From the NCBI GenBank assembly GCA_032622095.1, contig CP136066.1, positions 96,619,319 to 96,683,318 on the forward strand: a stretch of DNA of 64,000 bases, written 5' to 3'. Below the pieces are notes generated by a model. It did no database searches. It had not been told where the DNA came from and saw nothing but the letters and a program-made list of their open reading frames with translations. This DNA comes from Siphonodentalium dalli (Eukaryota; Mollusca; Scaphopoda; Gadilida; Siphonodentaliidae). Position 1 is the stretch's first letter. Each line of letters opens with the position of its first letter. Below are positions 11,640 through 23,978 of this stretch, one piece after another. The translations under genes and the position numbers were made by a program.

Positions 11640-12310
11640 GACACGTTCGTGTACATCAAGTTTGTTTGGCAATTAGAGCACAATGATATCAATTTAAAAA
11701 AATGTTATTGTACCCAGTGTTGTACCATAAAAAACAAGGCTTGCGCATCAAACATGGCTCTGGTTGAGTTTTTGTTTTTGCTGCCATATATTGAATATGT
11801 TCGAATGAGAATCACTAAAAATGGACGAACTAAAGAACCATAACTCAGAACTAAGGGCCATAACTCAAGTAAAAAAAATCGGACAAACCTGGTTTTTGAA
11901 CTCAATCAAGATATTGTTGTGAAAGATCCATATACTAAATATGAATGGAATAGGTTGACACTTGTTCAAGTCATTACACTAACGGTCATAAAATTGATAA
12001 AAATAGACAAACTAAGGGCCGTAACTCAGGTAAAGAGGATCGGACAAATCTGGTTTTTGAACTCGTTCGATATATTGTTGTAAAAGATCCTTATACCAAA
12101 ATGAATGAAAGTGGTTGATGTATGTTCAAGTTATCGCCAACTTACCTAAAATGTCCTAAAATTGCTAAAAATAGACAAACTAAAGGCCATAACTCAGGTA
12201 AAAATAATCAGACAAACCTGGATTTCGAACTCGATCGAGATATTGTTATTAGAGAACCATATCCCATATATATGAATGAAATTGGTTGACGTTTGTTCAA
12301 ATTTCTATAA
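11640..12310. repeat. Tandem repeat, about 165-170-bp units
   Basis: At least three units carry the order GGCCATAACTCA, GGACAAAC/TCTGGTTTTTGAAC, ATATTGTTGT..AAAGATCC, then AATGAA..GGTTGA.....GTTCAA. They begin near 11840, 12010 and 12180. This resembles the common mollusc repeat with CCATAACTC and is non-coding. Confidence 0.65.
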
Positions 12311-12659
12311 AGAGAAAAAAGTGGCATACACTAGTGTAACTCTGGTTAGAAAGTCGGGGCAGAACCGATTTTCTGTGTAGAGTTGTTGCACATGACAATT
12401 AACTCACATATCAAAAATTGTTGGAATCCATCAATCAACGTCTATGTTATTACATAGGTTTGTTGATGGACAACCAGATGCCCACCTGCCAACCGTCCCT
12501 CGCCATATAAATAGTCAAGTTTTCATAAAAACTCAACTAAAAATAAAATAAAATATATTGTTCTGATCTGCCCTGGAGACTCCATGGCACCCATATATAG
12601 CATCATTTTTTTTTTAGACAGTAACATATATATTCTATCACCTTGGAAAGTCTTTTCAT

Positions 12660-13060
12660 ACAGATTTTTTAAATCAATATATGAGTATAATTTAAGATGC
12701 ATAATCCGAATTAAGTTAACGCTCCTAAATTACTATTTTTTTTACTTCGGGGAGTACAAAATATTTGATTCAAGTTGATTCAAAGCTGAGAGTTATTAGA
12801 TATCAATTTTTGAAATCTGTTAATTTTTCACCACCTGGAATATTTGGCGGCCTGGCAAATATTCGACGATTGCCGACCGACATACTTTTGATACCAAATT
12901 GCGTTGAACAAAATGTTGATATATAACATGGGCAATTTTATACTATAGTTGACAGTGGTTACCATTATTTTTTGGAAATTAATTGATTCTGATAACTGTT
13001 GTTGGAATCTGATGATATGCAGACCATCGAATCGGATTGTGTACCTTCAAGTTTATCAGC
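12660..13060. repeat. Dispersed repeat, copy 1 (also 15260-15740 and 35845-35975)
   Basis: Shared phrases are AGATGCATAATCCGA, TTTTATACTATAGTTGACAG, GTTGTTGGAATCTGATGATA and AATCGGATTG.GTACCTT. Copy 2 runs the same way, and a partial copy at 35.9 kb is inverted. Confidence 0.65.
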
Positions 13061-14170
13061 CAATTATTATTTTGTGATGTGACAAATATGAACAGCTACT
13101 AAGATATTATTAATTAACTTTGAACATTATATGTACCTTTTAATTTGGTATTTGTTTTGGATAAATAAAGTTTATTTTTTCATGTTTACTGGAGTGTATT
13201 TTATAATATAGCACACAAGCTTGATCAAAGGGTGTTTATAGGAGTACTGACCAGTATCCAATATTCATTGAATTCACACATGCTGCAATTTCAATATATC
13301 ATTTGAATTCTTTTCAAAATTATATTGAAATTGCAGCATGTGCCCAAATCAAGTTTTTGTCAATTTTCCGAAGGCTCCAATAAGATGTTACTTCATGCCA
13401 TACATGTATATGCAATAAGTTTCACTGAAAAAATCTTCAAATTTAAGTTGAGAAATGTTCCTACTATAAGACATTATATTACGATGTATCAAATTAGATC
13501 CAAGAACAGTTATTTTTAAAAGTTAATTTTGTTTAACTATTGTTCTAACAATATTCACTTTAGGCGACACTAATTAAATTGGTGGGTTTATGAATTGTTT
13601 GGCGAAAAAGTAGAAAATAAAAGATGCTGCATGGTGTTCAGTTTGTAGACTTCTCATCAAACTGTTTCATCAGACATAATAGCATTGAAAGTGAGAATAA
13701 TTGAGATATTAATGTGTTGGACTTATATATTTTTATTCATATAAATAAATTATTCTAAGTGAATATATGAGATTTGCATTCACCACTGATCATGTGGAAT
13801 AATCGCAAAAATCAACATTGTTTTGCCTCCTCCATCAAGATATTGTTTTCTCCTGATGTTTTTTCAACCAACTAATAAATTGCTGTGGTCTTACCTGGTT
13901 TTAAAGACTTTTTTTAATCTGGTCACGATAAACAGGACTTGGTATTATGGGTAAACATTTATCAATTTCTTACAGTTAGGCTAAGATTTATTTGTATATT
14001 CATGGCCTATTTTGACAGATAAACAAAGCCATCATAAATGTGTCATTTACTCCTTCTCACATCCCCATTTGTTCTAATCCAAATTTTGAACTTGTTATGA
14101 TTGTCCCAATGTATAAGCACTAGTCACCAAGCGAAACAATTTGCGATGACTGAACTTGACTCCCATTGAG
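13061..14170. other. Intergenic sequence with one perfect hairpin (13277-13342)
   Basis: No gene is supported. A perfect 22-base inverted repeat (13277-13298 and 13321-13342, beginning CACATGCTGCAATTTC) has a 22-base loop. Confidence 0.55.
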
Positions 14171-14296
14171 GGGTAAACGCATCATATTTTCTCAGGGACA
14201 AACCTGGAGGGCGACTTGGGAGACATCTTCTCCTGAAAATGTGCCACTCCCTTTTTTGTCCTTGAGAGAAGTGACTAGTCACTCATATACCAGCAT

Positions 14297-15159
14297 TAGA
14301 CCCCGAAGCCACGACAAATAGTTTTCACGGCTGGCTCAACCAATTATGGTGGCTGGTTATCTAGCTAAGCCGGCTCAGTCGCGACGTTCGTGGCTGACGA
14401 AATATGGCGGCTCAGCCGGCTGAGACGTTATCATTCTGCGTATTTCGCTTCCGAAAATTTTCCAATCCCCGGTTATAGACACCCGCTTGTTTTTGGCGTT
14501 TGTTGTGAACCCGTATAATTCCAGACCATGCGTATTCTTTTGGTGTTGGGCTTTTCCATTATGGCGAAATACACGAAGGACTCAGTAAAGGACTTGCAGT
14601 GATGTACTATGTAGTTTCCCATCTATATAATCGGTATAAGTTACATTGGGACTTCTGTCGACTTCAGACGGCTATATCATCACTGGCATCTTGCGATATA
14701 TGCATGCATCATTGAATGCTGAATCCGATAGTATTGATATATAATATTTCAAACTATTTTCTATTCTCTTCTACAGGTTATGTGCATATATTGACAAATG
14801 TCAGCGATGTCTTAGACTGAGATCGTGTCGAAATAAATAATTTATACGTTAAACCCTTTCAATACTGAATGGATGTTCCCACTCCGTTATATGAAAGCAT
14901 GCATTGAAATAGTCTATTCCACAATGAGAGGCCCCGGGTATTCTGATAGTGTAACAACCATACCGTGTCCATACGAGTATGCCAATATTAGGCAATGCGG
15001 GTTAGTTATTTGCGATTCGCAGTACAGTTGTCCTTAACATATAGTCCATGCACATGGCTCAGCCATTTTACAATTCCGGCGGCGGAGATTTTTTCATGCG
15101 GCTGGCGTTAGATATAATATGCTGGCGGCGGCGGCGTGCGATGGCGGCTTCGGGCTCTA
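14297..15159. mobile_element. Non-autonomous hAT-like transposon no. 2, TSD ACCAGCAT/ACCAGCTT
   Basis: The ends TAGACCCCGAAGCC (14297-14310) and GGCTTCGGGCTCTA (15146-15159) are inverted with one mismatch. The flanks ACCAGCAT (14289-14296) and ACCAGCTT (15160-15167) differ in one base, an aged 8-bp duplication. Subterminal GGCTGGCT/CAGCCGGCT and GGCGGCGG words occupy both ends. A family B fragment (about 14868-14930) lies inside. No transposase is seen. Confidence 0.78.
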
Positions 15160-15259
15160 ACCAGCTTGCATAAGGACAAACACCATGTTTAGAGTACATG
15201 TATATTGATTGATTATAATGGTATTCTTGATCACTATATTGGTTTTATAAATGGGCTCT

Positions 15260-15740
15260 TGTATTGTGTAATACTTTTAAGATGCATAATCCGATTAAGC
15301 GCCCCTCAATTACAATTTATTTGGATTCGGGGTAAAAAAAATATTTTAATCGAGTCGAGGAACCCAACACTATCAAAGCTCAGAGTTATTAGACATCGAT
15401 TTTTGAAATCTTTTATTTTTCACCATTGAGACTTACTAGTGGCCCAGTAAAAAGTCGACAAGCCGATGGTCTCGGACCGATTTGCGGATGAAGATGGATA
15501 ACTCTAAAATCAAGAGGCTTTCTGTTGATTATTAATTAGGCCAAATTTCGTTTGAAAAAACATGTTGATAAAAAACATGTTTCGGGCAATTTTATACTAT
15601 AGTTGACAGTGGTTAGCATTATTTTTGGGCAATTAATCGATTCTAATACAAACTGAAGCGGCATTTCTAAAAATGTTGCTGTTGTTGGAATCTGATTATA
15701 TGGGGACCATCAAATCGGATTGAGTACCTTTAATATTGGA
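15260..15740. repeat. Dispersed repeat, copy 2 (matches 12660-13060)
   Basis: This copy carries the same phrases as 12660-13060, plus AAACTGAAGCGGCATTTCTA, which is also present inverted near 35905. It has no open frame. Confidence 0.65.
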
Positions 15741-15904
15741 TCACAGAATGGTGATTTTGGGATGTAAATTAATTCAGCCATTGTGACTTCTCCCTGATGA
15801 CAGTCCGCTTCTCCCTAATAACCAAACAGGGACAAGTGACTCTCAATTTGAAACCTCCAGGGACAAGTAACTATAAATTTGAAACCTCAAGGCAGGTCCG
15901 TGAT

Positions 15905-16760
15905 TTACTTACCTCCCCCCCCCCCCCCACGCACACACCCTGTTGAAAGCAGCTGACTTATTAAGCCCCTAAAGGATTGTTGCTTAACTCCTTCAGTGCC
16001 AAGGATGACCACATCAGCTCTAAAATAATATTGTTTTGGAGTTACATGTATGAGCCAGTACGTGTTTGGGATTTTAATCTACTGATGTCAGATCACTTAT
16101 TGTCATTATGAAGTGAGCAAATTGATATTGGTAAGGCGACTCAGTCCAAGTGATATCTAGAACTTCACTATTGATATGCCTGATGCAATTATTGCAATGA
16201 TTCAATTTGAAATTCGATGCGATTCTGAATCATTTGGCCAATATGAATTTGTAATTAACTGGAGAAATATTTGGCAACAAAATATATTATCACAATATAT
16301 AAAACTTAAGTTGTATCATATCCTGTTAATATAAAATCATGTGGACATGATATCAGCTGTCGTGAGATAACTAGAAATGCTCCACTCAATGATTAAATTG
16401 ATCAATGCAGATTGCAGATCATATTGCCGTTAGTGATCCAGTGCCAGGTATAATCAAGAAGTGTGCTATGGTAGAATATTCTGTCTCATTCACTGTTTGG
16501 CTATCATACATGTAATAGGGTTGGTGAAATACATGCAGATGTACAAAATATACATATTCAATTTCCATTACACTTTGAAATCATGTTGGCGGGCACCATG
16601 TGTTTTATGCAAATAAGTATTTCTATCGCTCGAAATCATCAAAGGTGTACTGTACCACCATTCAATTGAATCAAAATTTTAGTTGCAGATTGGCAAGTCA
16701 AATCTTGGTAATCTGAGACATCCAAATATACCGACAAATATCACATCTGCTACACAGTTA
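15905..16760. other. Intergenic sequence with C14 run, otherwise unremarkable
   Basis: Apart from the C run at 15915-15928, nothing with a recognisable function was found in this AT-rich stretch. Confidence 0.5.
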
Positions 16761-16762
16761 AC

Positions 16763-16845
16763 ACAGAAATAACTTTATATATAGCTGCATCAACACAGAA
16801 ATAACTTTATATATAGCTGCATCAACACAGAAATAACTTTATATA
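16763..16845. repeat. Minisatellite, about 33-bp unit, interrupted by a MITE
   Basis: The phrase CAGAAATAACTTTATATATA with GCTGCATCAACA occurs three times in a row. The third copy is split by the family C element, after which TAGCTGCATCAA resumes at 17060. The split shows where the MITE landed. Confidence 0.85.
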
Positions 16846-17057
16846 CAGTAATGCCCTGAGTAATCGACTCCTGAACCACAGCAGAATTATGGGTAACTTT
16901 TCAGGATTTAGTCAGAAATATGGCTTGTTGCCATTCATCGGAAAGCTCTCCCTGAGAGATTCCGATGAATGGCAACAAGCCATATTTCCGACTAAATCCT
17001 GAAAAGTTACCCATGATTCTGCTGTGGTTAAGGAGTTGATTACTTAGGGCATTACTG
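16846..17057. mobile_element. Family C MITE, complete 212-bp copy with TA target-site duplication
   Basis: The element runs from CAGTAATGCCCTGAGTAATC to GGGCATTACTG and is a near-perfect palindrome: each arm carries AGAATTATGGGTAACTTTTC, AAATATGGCTTGTTGCCATT and CGGAAAGCTCTC. It sits in a minisatellite whose unit is cut at TA and resumes after a second TA, which proves a TA duplication. That and the CAGT end suggest Tc1/mariner-type mobilisation. Confidence 0.9.
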
Positions 17058-17429
17058 TATAGCTGCATCAAACAGTCTATCACTGAGAGCTTTGTGTATA
17101 TTTTATTAGTAATCAGCATAAAGGGTGATACCTAAATATTCCAATTGTCAGCATACAAACGTTGGGAGTTATTTCTTTTAAAAAATCAGCTATAATAATA
17201 AATGTAAAAATCATGGAAAAAGAGGGGTGGGTCACCAATTTGTTAGAGGGAAAACAATAAAAAAAAAATTGCATTGGGGGGGGGGGGAGGTTGTGTGTCC
17301 CTGGTGGGCAGTATTTTTTTCACTCATGTGTACAGAATGTTTTTGCTGACCCCACCCCTGCCAGACTTGGAAAATGAGGTCTGGTTCATGGGAGTGCTGT
17401 TGGAAATTCTCAGTTATAGACACCTTCCC

Positions 17430-18315
17430 CCCTAGATCATGGTCACGATCATGCCATGAATTCTACTCTGGCTAACGCCAGTAGAGATCATATTCCACCA
17501 GTACAAAACCTGGGAACTTTTTGAAGTTTTGACAGGGAACCTTATAAAGTCGAAAACATAACACGGGGAATATATTTCTTAGTTGTTATATTTTTCTTAA
17601 TAATGTACTTCACTGTATGTGAATGTCCCAACTAAAATTGCATTCTATTCTCTAGACTTTTGTGAGCCGATATCGCAATAAACATCAAACTAATTACTCA
17701 GGAAAAATTCCATAATTGTATGCGACGCGAAGCAATATCGCTCACAAATTCACCTAAATCGTGAAATTTCGAGTTGGGACCTTCACATACAGTGAAGTAT
17801 ATTATTAAGGAACAGCTAATAACGCTGAAGGAGTCACTCTCACCAAAAAAAGTGCTGAAGGGTACACAGGATTTGAAAATGTGCTGAAGGGTACACATGG
17901 TTTGTGATCGGCACGAACACCATTACTTAAATTGTGTTTATGAAAGTCTGTCGCCCATTAGCAGTTTGTTTTCAGTACATTTTGATATTCATTGGAACGT
18001 AAACAATTATTCTCTTACAGAAATCATGGCAGATACGAAGACTGAATGTCCTTAGAACGACATTTCAAACCCTGTGTACCCTTCAGCACATTTTGAAAAT
18101 CCTGTGTACCCTTCAGCACTTTTTTTGGGGAGAGTGACCCCTTCAGCGCTAATAACTAAGAAATATATTGCCTAGCTGCTTTATTTTTTCCACTTTATAA
18201 GGTTCCCTGTCAAAACTTCAAAAAGTTCCCAGGTTTTGTACTGGTGGAATATGATCTCTACGGCCAGAGTAGATATTCATGGTATGATCTAAACCCCCCC
18301 CCCCCCCCCCCCCCC
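17430..18315. mobile_element. C-tipped foldback element (family P), second copy
   Basis: The left arm (17430-17590) and right arm (18160-18315) are inverted relative to each other and match the element at 3280-5170. Examples are CAGTACAAAACCTGGGAACT against GTTCCCAGGTTTTGTACTGG. A 22-base C run ends the right arm. An inner inverted repeat carries GTGCTGAAGGGTACACAGG at about 17853 and 17880, and its reverse near 18070-18120. Confidence 0.78.
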
Positions 18316-18744
18316 ACCGTATCAACTAGACGGAGACCCTCTTTTATCATGTCCCTGAATTATCTATATTTTCAAAATTTTGCTTCAAAAGATTATATTT
18401 ACACACTAAGTGTTGTCATCACTAAATCCAGCATTCTGATTGGTCGGCGCCCACGTGGCTAGTTGCAGTTATTTCTCGGTGAATGCACATCGCCTCATAA
18501 CACCAAGCTAATAACACCATCGATACGTCATTAGGTTTGGAAAGACGAACGCGTAATGCTTTGGGCGCATTTTGAATCGCGCAGGATTGACTTAATACAT
18601 CATCGGGTTTCAACATGAAGAGAAATTGTTCCTATTAACTTTTGCCAAGGGTGCTATTGGGTATTTTGGGCTGATCTTGTCACGATACACTTTTCGATTT
18701 AAATATATTTACAAAAGTGGCTTTTTCGCTAAATGTATATAAAT

Positions 18745-18906
18745 ATAAGGATTAACTGTCATGTGGACTATTTTTATGGAGATGTAACGGTGAGGTAAGT
18801 GGACATAACTTGTATGTAAAACCCTTCGGGTTTTACACAAGTTATGTCCACTTACCTCACCGTTACATCTCCATAAAAACAGTCCACATGACAGTTAATC
18901 CTTATA
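18745..18906. repeat. Near-perfect hairpin of about 160 bp
   Basis: ATAAGGATTAACTGTCATGT begins the left arm and its reverse complement ends the right arm at 18906. The arms are about 75 bases with very few mismatches and meet at AACCCTTCGGGTT. This is a possible MITE or a very stable RNA stem. Confidence 0.8.
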
Positions 18907-20970
18907 TGACGATTATCTATGGTGGGGAAATTAACAGGTCAGGGTGAACCAATGATCGGGTTAAAATAGATTGATTGGTCTTCCTAGCAGTGATGACTGT
19001 TGTAAGAGAGGGAACTCTAAAGTTCTTGACTATTTAAATTTTGTTTGTTTGAAGATTTGTACATGTTTGTATTGAATATTATCAATCTCAGAAAAATATT
19101 TAGTTTCAAAAGAAATCAAGAATTAATTTTTTGGTTACTAAACTGTGTTGGTTTAAAGATAATTTTATAACAGTTTAGAGTATCTCCCCTTTTCCGAGAT
19201 GCATGCTGGCTGTGAATGACCACTCGGTCTATTTTAATTTTTAGCCCGATCAGGCTATTATAGATCGATCGGTGGTTCACAGGCCTGACCTGATTAAACT
19301 CGTTCATTTACAATAGCATTGAATAAATACAGAAATACATTAAATTGATGTACTTGTGAGCTAACTTGCTGTCTTACTTCAAAATAGTATCTCGACTTGA
19401 CGACACCTTGACCGTTTCCCGCCAAAAAGTTGAGGGCATTGCATTTAGTACATTCAGCAGTTTGTCACTATATTAATATACTTACATTCGATCTCGTTAT
19501 ATATTTTAAGAAATGGTGACATTTAGGGTAACATAGATACATAATAATCGCTTTGACTTTAATGGTGCGACTTCACTCAAATTCGATTTTTACCGCAATC
19601 ATCAGATAATAAATTAAGTATTTTTGTCCGGACGGAATATGTGACAAAACCCGGAACAGGGCATGGGATCTTGGGGATCGGCTTGTGCATGGCTTGTGTG
19701 GAAGTTTTTATAATACCGAATTTGGTGTGGATGTGTACTGGTACGACTAAGCCTCAAGCCCATATTCAGGGTGATTATAATGAAAATGAATTATTTTTGC
19801 ACTCATCCATGGCTCAAATCCTTTAATTGGTTGCATATATTCTGTTGAGTATAAAAGGAGATGATCCCATAAATTTAGTGTACAGCACAGTACGGTACCC
19901 CTTTAATAAGTTGGTAAATCGGAACTCGGGGACATTTTTTAGGAAAACATTGTTTGTTTATAGAACATTCAATGAGATATTCATGTAATAGTAATATTAA
20001 ATATATTATTTCACGAAGCTATATATATATTATGTTGCTTGTTGTAATAGTCGAAATAGAATGACCATGCATCTTAAATATGGGTTAAAATCGAGATAAA
20101 AATCTCGGAAGACTTATATGGTACCGTATGTTGTATAGTAATCGAAATCGAATATAAAATTTGACTTTACAATTTGAGAATAATTTATTTTAACAGCGAC
20201 GCTTTGTCGCGCCATGCAGCGTTATATAATTAAATCAGCAGAACTTATTGTATAGCAGGATCGCGATGCAACCCAAAGTGGCGCAGATGGAAAACTAAAG
20301 GGGCATGCAGTTTGAAATCCCCTAACACACATGCAACAGAGAACACTGTTGTTCACATACTTGTTCACCCCACACTCGGGCCAGTTTTTAGTCCATGGTA
20401 CACAACTCTAAAGCTCCAGCATTATTTGTATTAACTATTGTTAGTTTAGTTTGCTATATAATGAACAGAGTTATTTGCTCTTAGTTTAAATCTGAGCGCA
20501 CATCAATCTCTCCAGCGTTATATTTGCCGACAAAACAATGACAGCTTTAAATTTGCCCATTCATGCAGGTATGGCTATATTATTTATATATAACTAACAT
20601 ATTGCTAATTAGATCGATGTATGAACTGTTATAAATTATATAGGCTACATATATCGTTGTTACACGAGTTTTCACAATGTCATGCTATATAATTGTATAA
20701 AAGCTTACTTAACTATACGAACTTATATTTGTATAAGATCAGCGACCTAGACCTATTTACCGGGATTAATCTGACCTTGTCTATGCACCAAGAAGCCTTT
20801 GCTGGAAACATTTTCACCTATTTGTTTACTTTTGATAAGCGAACTTACAAGATATGCACATTGTTCCTGACAAATTAAGACTTTAGCATATATATATGCA
20901 TCCCTATATATTTACCATCCCGACCATGTACAGCATGTATAGCTGCAGGTTTTCAATATTTGAACCCACC
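18907..20970. other. Intergenic sequence; family F repeat fragment at 19740-19912
   Basis: No gene is supported. 19740-19912 carries GATTATAATGAAAATGAAT, GCACTC.TCCATGGCTCAAAT, TATTCTGTTGAGTATAAA and TTTAGTGTACAG, shared with 49468-49745 and 51160-51425. Confidence 0.55.
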
Positions 20971-22155
20971 TGATACGATCGATTGATTGATTGATTGATT
21001 TATTTATTTGGTTAAACGTCGTTTCGGCCGTTTTAGTCATATGTCACGATCACATGCACCTGTACTGAGTGCATGGTATAATTGGTATTCCCGAAAATAG
21101 ATATAGCGAAGCTAAAAATCATCATACGATTTTGTATGATATTGTTTATTATTTTATATTCTCATAGTCATTTTAGTGGTAATGGCGATGACAATGTGGT
21201 TTAGAGCATGGTAAAATGAGATGACAATATGCTATTTTTGGTAATTTAGATGACAATTGGGTAATGCTGGATAATATGGACCCCCTTAAAAGCAAATATG
21301 CGTGGTGAAGTCAGGGGGGGGGGGGGGTCGACGTGACAAATCCACTACCCAACCATCCACCCTCTGCAATTTTTTCCCAGGGCAACATTTTTGGGACCCC
21401 CCCCCCCCCCCCCCAACTAGTAAATCAATTATATAATAACATGAAACAAAATTATACCAGCTTGGTTTTTCTAGCAATTACTATTTAATATATTCAAAAA
21501 TATTAATACAACATAAAACATGGGAATGGTAGTAGGATGATCGGAAGCAAATTCATAATAAACAGTTCCCATCTATACCTGCTTACCATTTTGTCCCAAC
21601 ATTGAAATACTTCTGAGTGAATATATAAGATATATGCATTATATATATCATATATATAGGGTTTCATCTGAGGCCTTTTTAACATTCACATCACACTTCA
21701 AATGGTGCATGTGCACATATAGTGTTCAAGTTTGTTGGCCAATGTACTCCATGCATGCATGTGGCATCCTTATGCATTGGGCAGTGGTGTCAGTTATTGT
21801 TTGGTCGCTTAATTATGTGTTGTTTACCACCCAATACAAAATAAAATGATTTTGGTAGCCAATAACTGGTGTACAAGGTCAGAGGCAAGATGTTATTTGC
21901 CAATATTTTGTTATAATTTAATTAATTTTATAGTCAACATCCATACCAAATTTCATTGAGATACGATAACCGCGGTGGTGATATCTGCTCGGACAGACCA
22001 AAAAAACAACCTGATAAACAAAGATAAATAGAACATTCAGACCAAATTCCATTGAGGTCCGAGCACTATGTTTCAAGACCAGACCAGAACAGGACAGAAC
22101 TATAGTAACTGGTGCCATGCTCCGACGCACAGATACAAAGGGTATACCCACCCCT
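20971..22155. other. Intergenic sequence with simple repeats and two G/C homopolymers
   Basis: A GATT microsatellite lies at about 20980-21000, a G14 run at 21314-21327 and a C18 run at 21397-21414. No coding sequence or RNA gene is recognised. Confidence 0.55.
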
Positions 22156-23720
22156 TTTTAGCTCACCTGAGACGAAGTCTTCGGTGAAGCTGCAGTCATC
22201 ACTGCTCGTCCGTCGTCCATCCATCCATCAACAATTCTTTGAACAACTTCTTTGCTCTAGAACCATAAGACCGAATGGGCTCATATTTGGTATGGATGCT
22301 CCCTAGGTGACTCACAATAACTTGTCAATAAGATTTATTCATATGAGGTAACCATGTCAAATAGTTGTGAATCCAGGACCATAACTCTTAAAAAAATGTT
22401 TAGATTGAACACCTTGCTCAATTTAACCAAAAAAATCAAATTTAACTAAAATAATTTTGTTTGTCTTTTGGTATTTATCAAATTGAGATTTAACTCGTTG
22501 CTCAATTAATTTTTTTGTGTTAATTACAAATTGTTTTTAAAAAAACTAAGGTCATTATAACATTTGCAGACTTATGAAACTTAAAGTAATGAAATCTTTA
22601 ATGAAATAACTGAGACTCATTAAACTATCCCTTTCCTGCACTGCCCCCCCCCCCCCCCCCCCCCAACATGGACCACATCGCACCAGAAGGTGCAGTCAAT
22701 GATATTAGCTAGCGTTAATTGTACACATGTCATTTATTGAGATTTAATCTTATCTGACATACTGGAGTCTAGAATGTAACCGATCACATAGCACTGATGT
22801 GTATGTGTTGTCATTAAAATCAAATTGAATAAAATATGCTGCTCTAATACTATTTTGTTAACCCCACTCAGGTGAACTCATTATACCCTGACTTTGAAAA
22901 GAACAATTGCCGGTATACTGGATTGAATTTTTCTGTTTGGGTGTCCTTCAGTCTGTCCATCTGTCAGGGTGTCCTGTCCATCCATCAACAATTGTCGTCT
23001 TCTCCAGATCCATAAAACTGACTGGGTTCATATTTGGTGTTGGTGTTCTCTAAGTGACTCATATTCTGATTTGTTCAAATGAGGTCACCAGGTCAAATAG
23101 GTGTGAAGCTTAAAAGGTCATAACTCTTTTCCTCCATAGTAATTCTTAGAACAACTTCCTATTTATGTTCTATTTGGTATGGAGGTTTATGGGTGACTGG
23201 GATTCAGATTTCATCAAATGGGCTCACTGGATCAAATAGGGGCCGAGCCAGGGACATAACTTTTTCCCTCCATAGTAATTCTTAAAACCTCTTCCCCAAG
23301 ACCGAATGGGGTCATATTTGGTGGGGATAATAGCTAGGTGACTGGAATTCAGATTCATTCAAGTGGGGTCACCAAGTAAAATATAGACAGAGCCTGGAGC
23401 ATAACTCTTTCCCGCCTTAGAACTTCTGAAAACAACTTCTTCTTAAGATCCATTAGGCTGATTTAGCTTATATTTGGTATGGAGGCTCCTTGTGTGACTG
23501 GGATTCAATTGGGTCACCGGATCAAATATAGGGGGAGCCAGGGACATAAATCTTTCCCGCGATAGTATTTCTTAAAATAATTTCTTCTCTTGACCATTGA
23601 TCAGAGATCATCATATAGAATTTTGAATATTTAACCACTTTGATTAATAAATCTTTGTTTTTAAATTATCCATTTTTTTAAATTGAATTTTTTAATGTTT
23701 TTTTTAGATTTAACTCCTTG
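22156..23720. repeat. Mollusc-type AGCTCACCTGAG repeats with degenerate tandem units
   Basis: The first element begins TTTAGCTCACCTGAGACGAAG (22156) and ends near CACTCAGGTGAACT (22865), an inverted pair. The second (about 22920-23720) holds units of about 140-150 bases with GACCGAATGGGGTCATATTTGG-like, GGTGACTGGAATTCAGATT-like and AGCCAGGGACATAACT-like phrases. A C21 run lies at 22644-22664. Confidence 0.7.
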
Positions 23721-23978
23721 CTCTACCTGGTTAGAAGTACTTGTTTTAAGTGATTTTGACAAGTACTGACGTTTGTATTCTTCAGAATCCCAGTTTTCTC
23801 AGTCTTTGCAGTCTCCAGAGCGACTCCACAGTCATTGTCTTTCTTGTTTAAATGAGGGTATAATCATATCATTTAATACCTGTGTGCTATAGAACTATAC
23901 CAACACATTTTTACTCTCACAATATGATAGCTCCAGAGTTTGATAGGAAATATTTGCCAAAAACACACTGAATTCTCG

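Larger units (their letters stand above)
14180..15895. mobile_element. DNA element with GGGACAA..CTGGAGG ends, split by nested insertions
   Basis: The left end (CAGGGACAAACCTGGAGGGC near 14197) and right-end words (CTTCTCCCTGATGACAGTCC near 15786, CCTCAAGGCAGGTCC near 15885) match the compact copy at 31880-32262. The 1.3-kb difference is explained by the hAT-like element at 14297-15159 and the repeat at 15260-15740. Confidence 0.5.
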
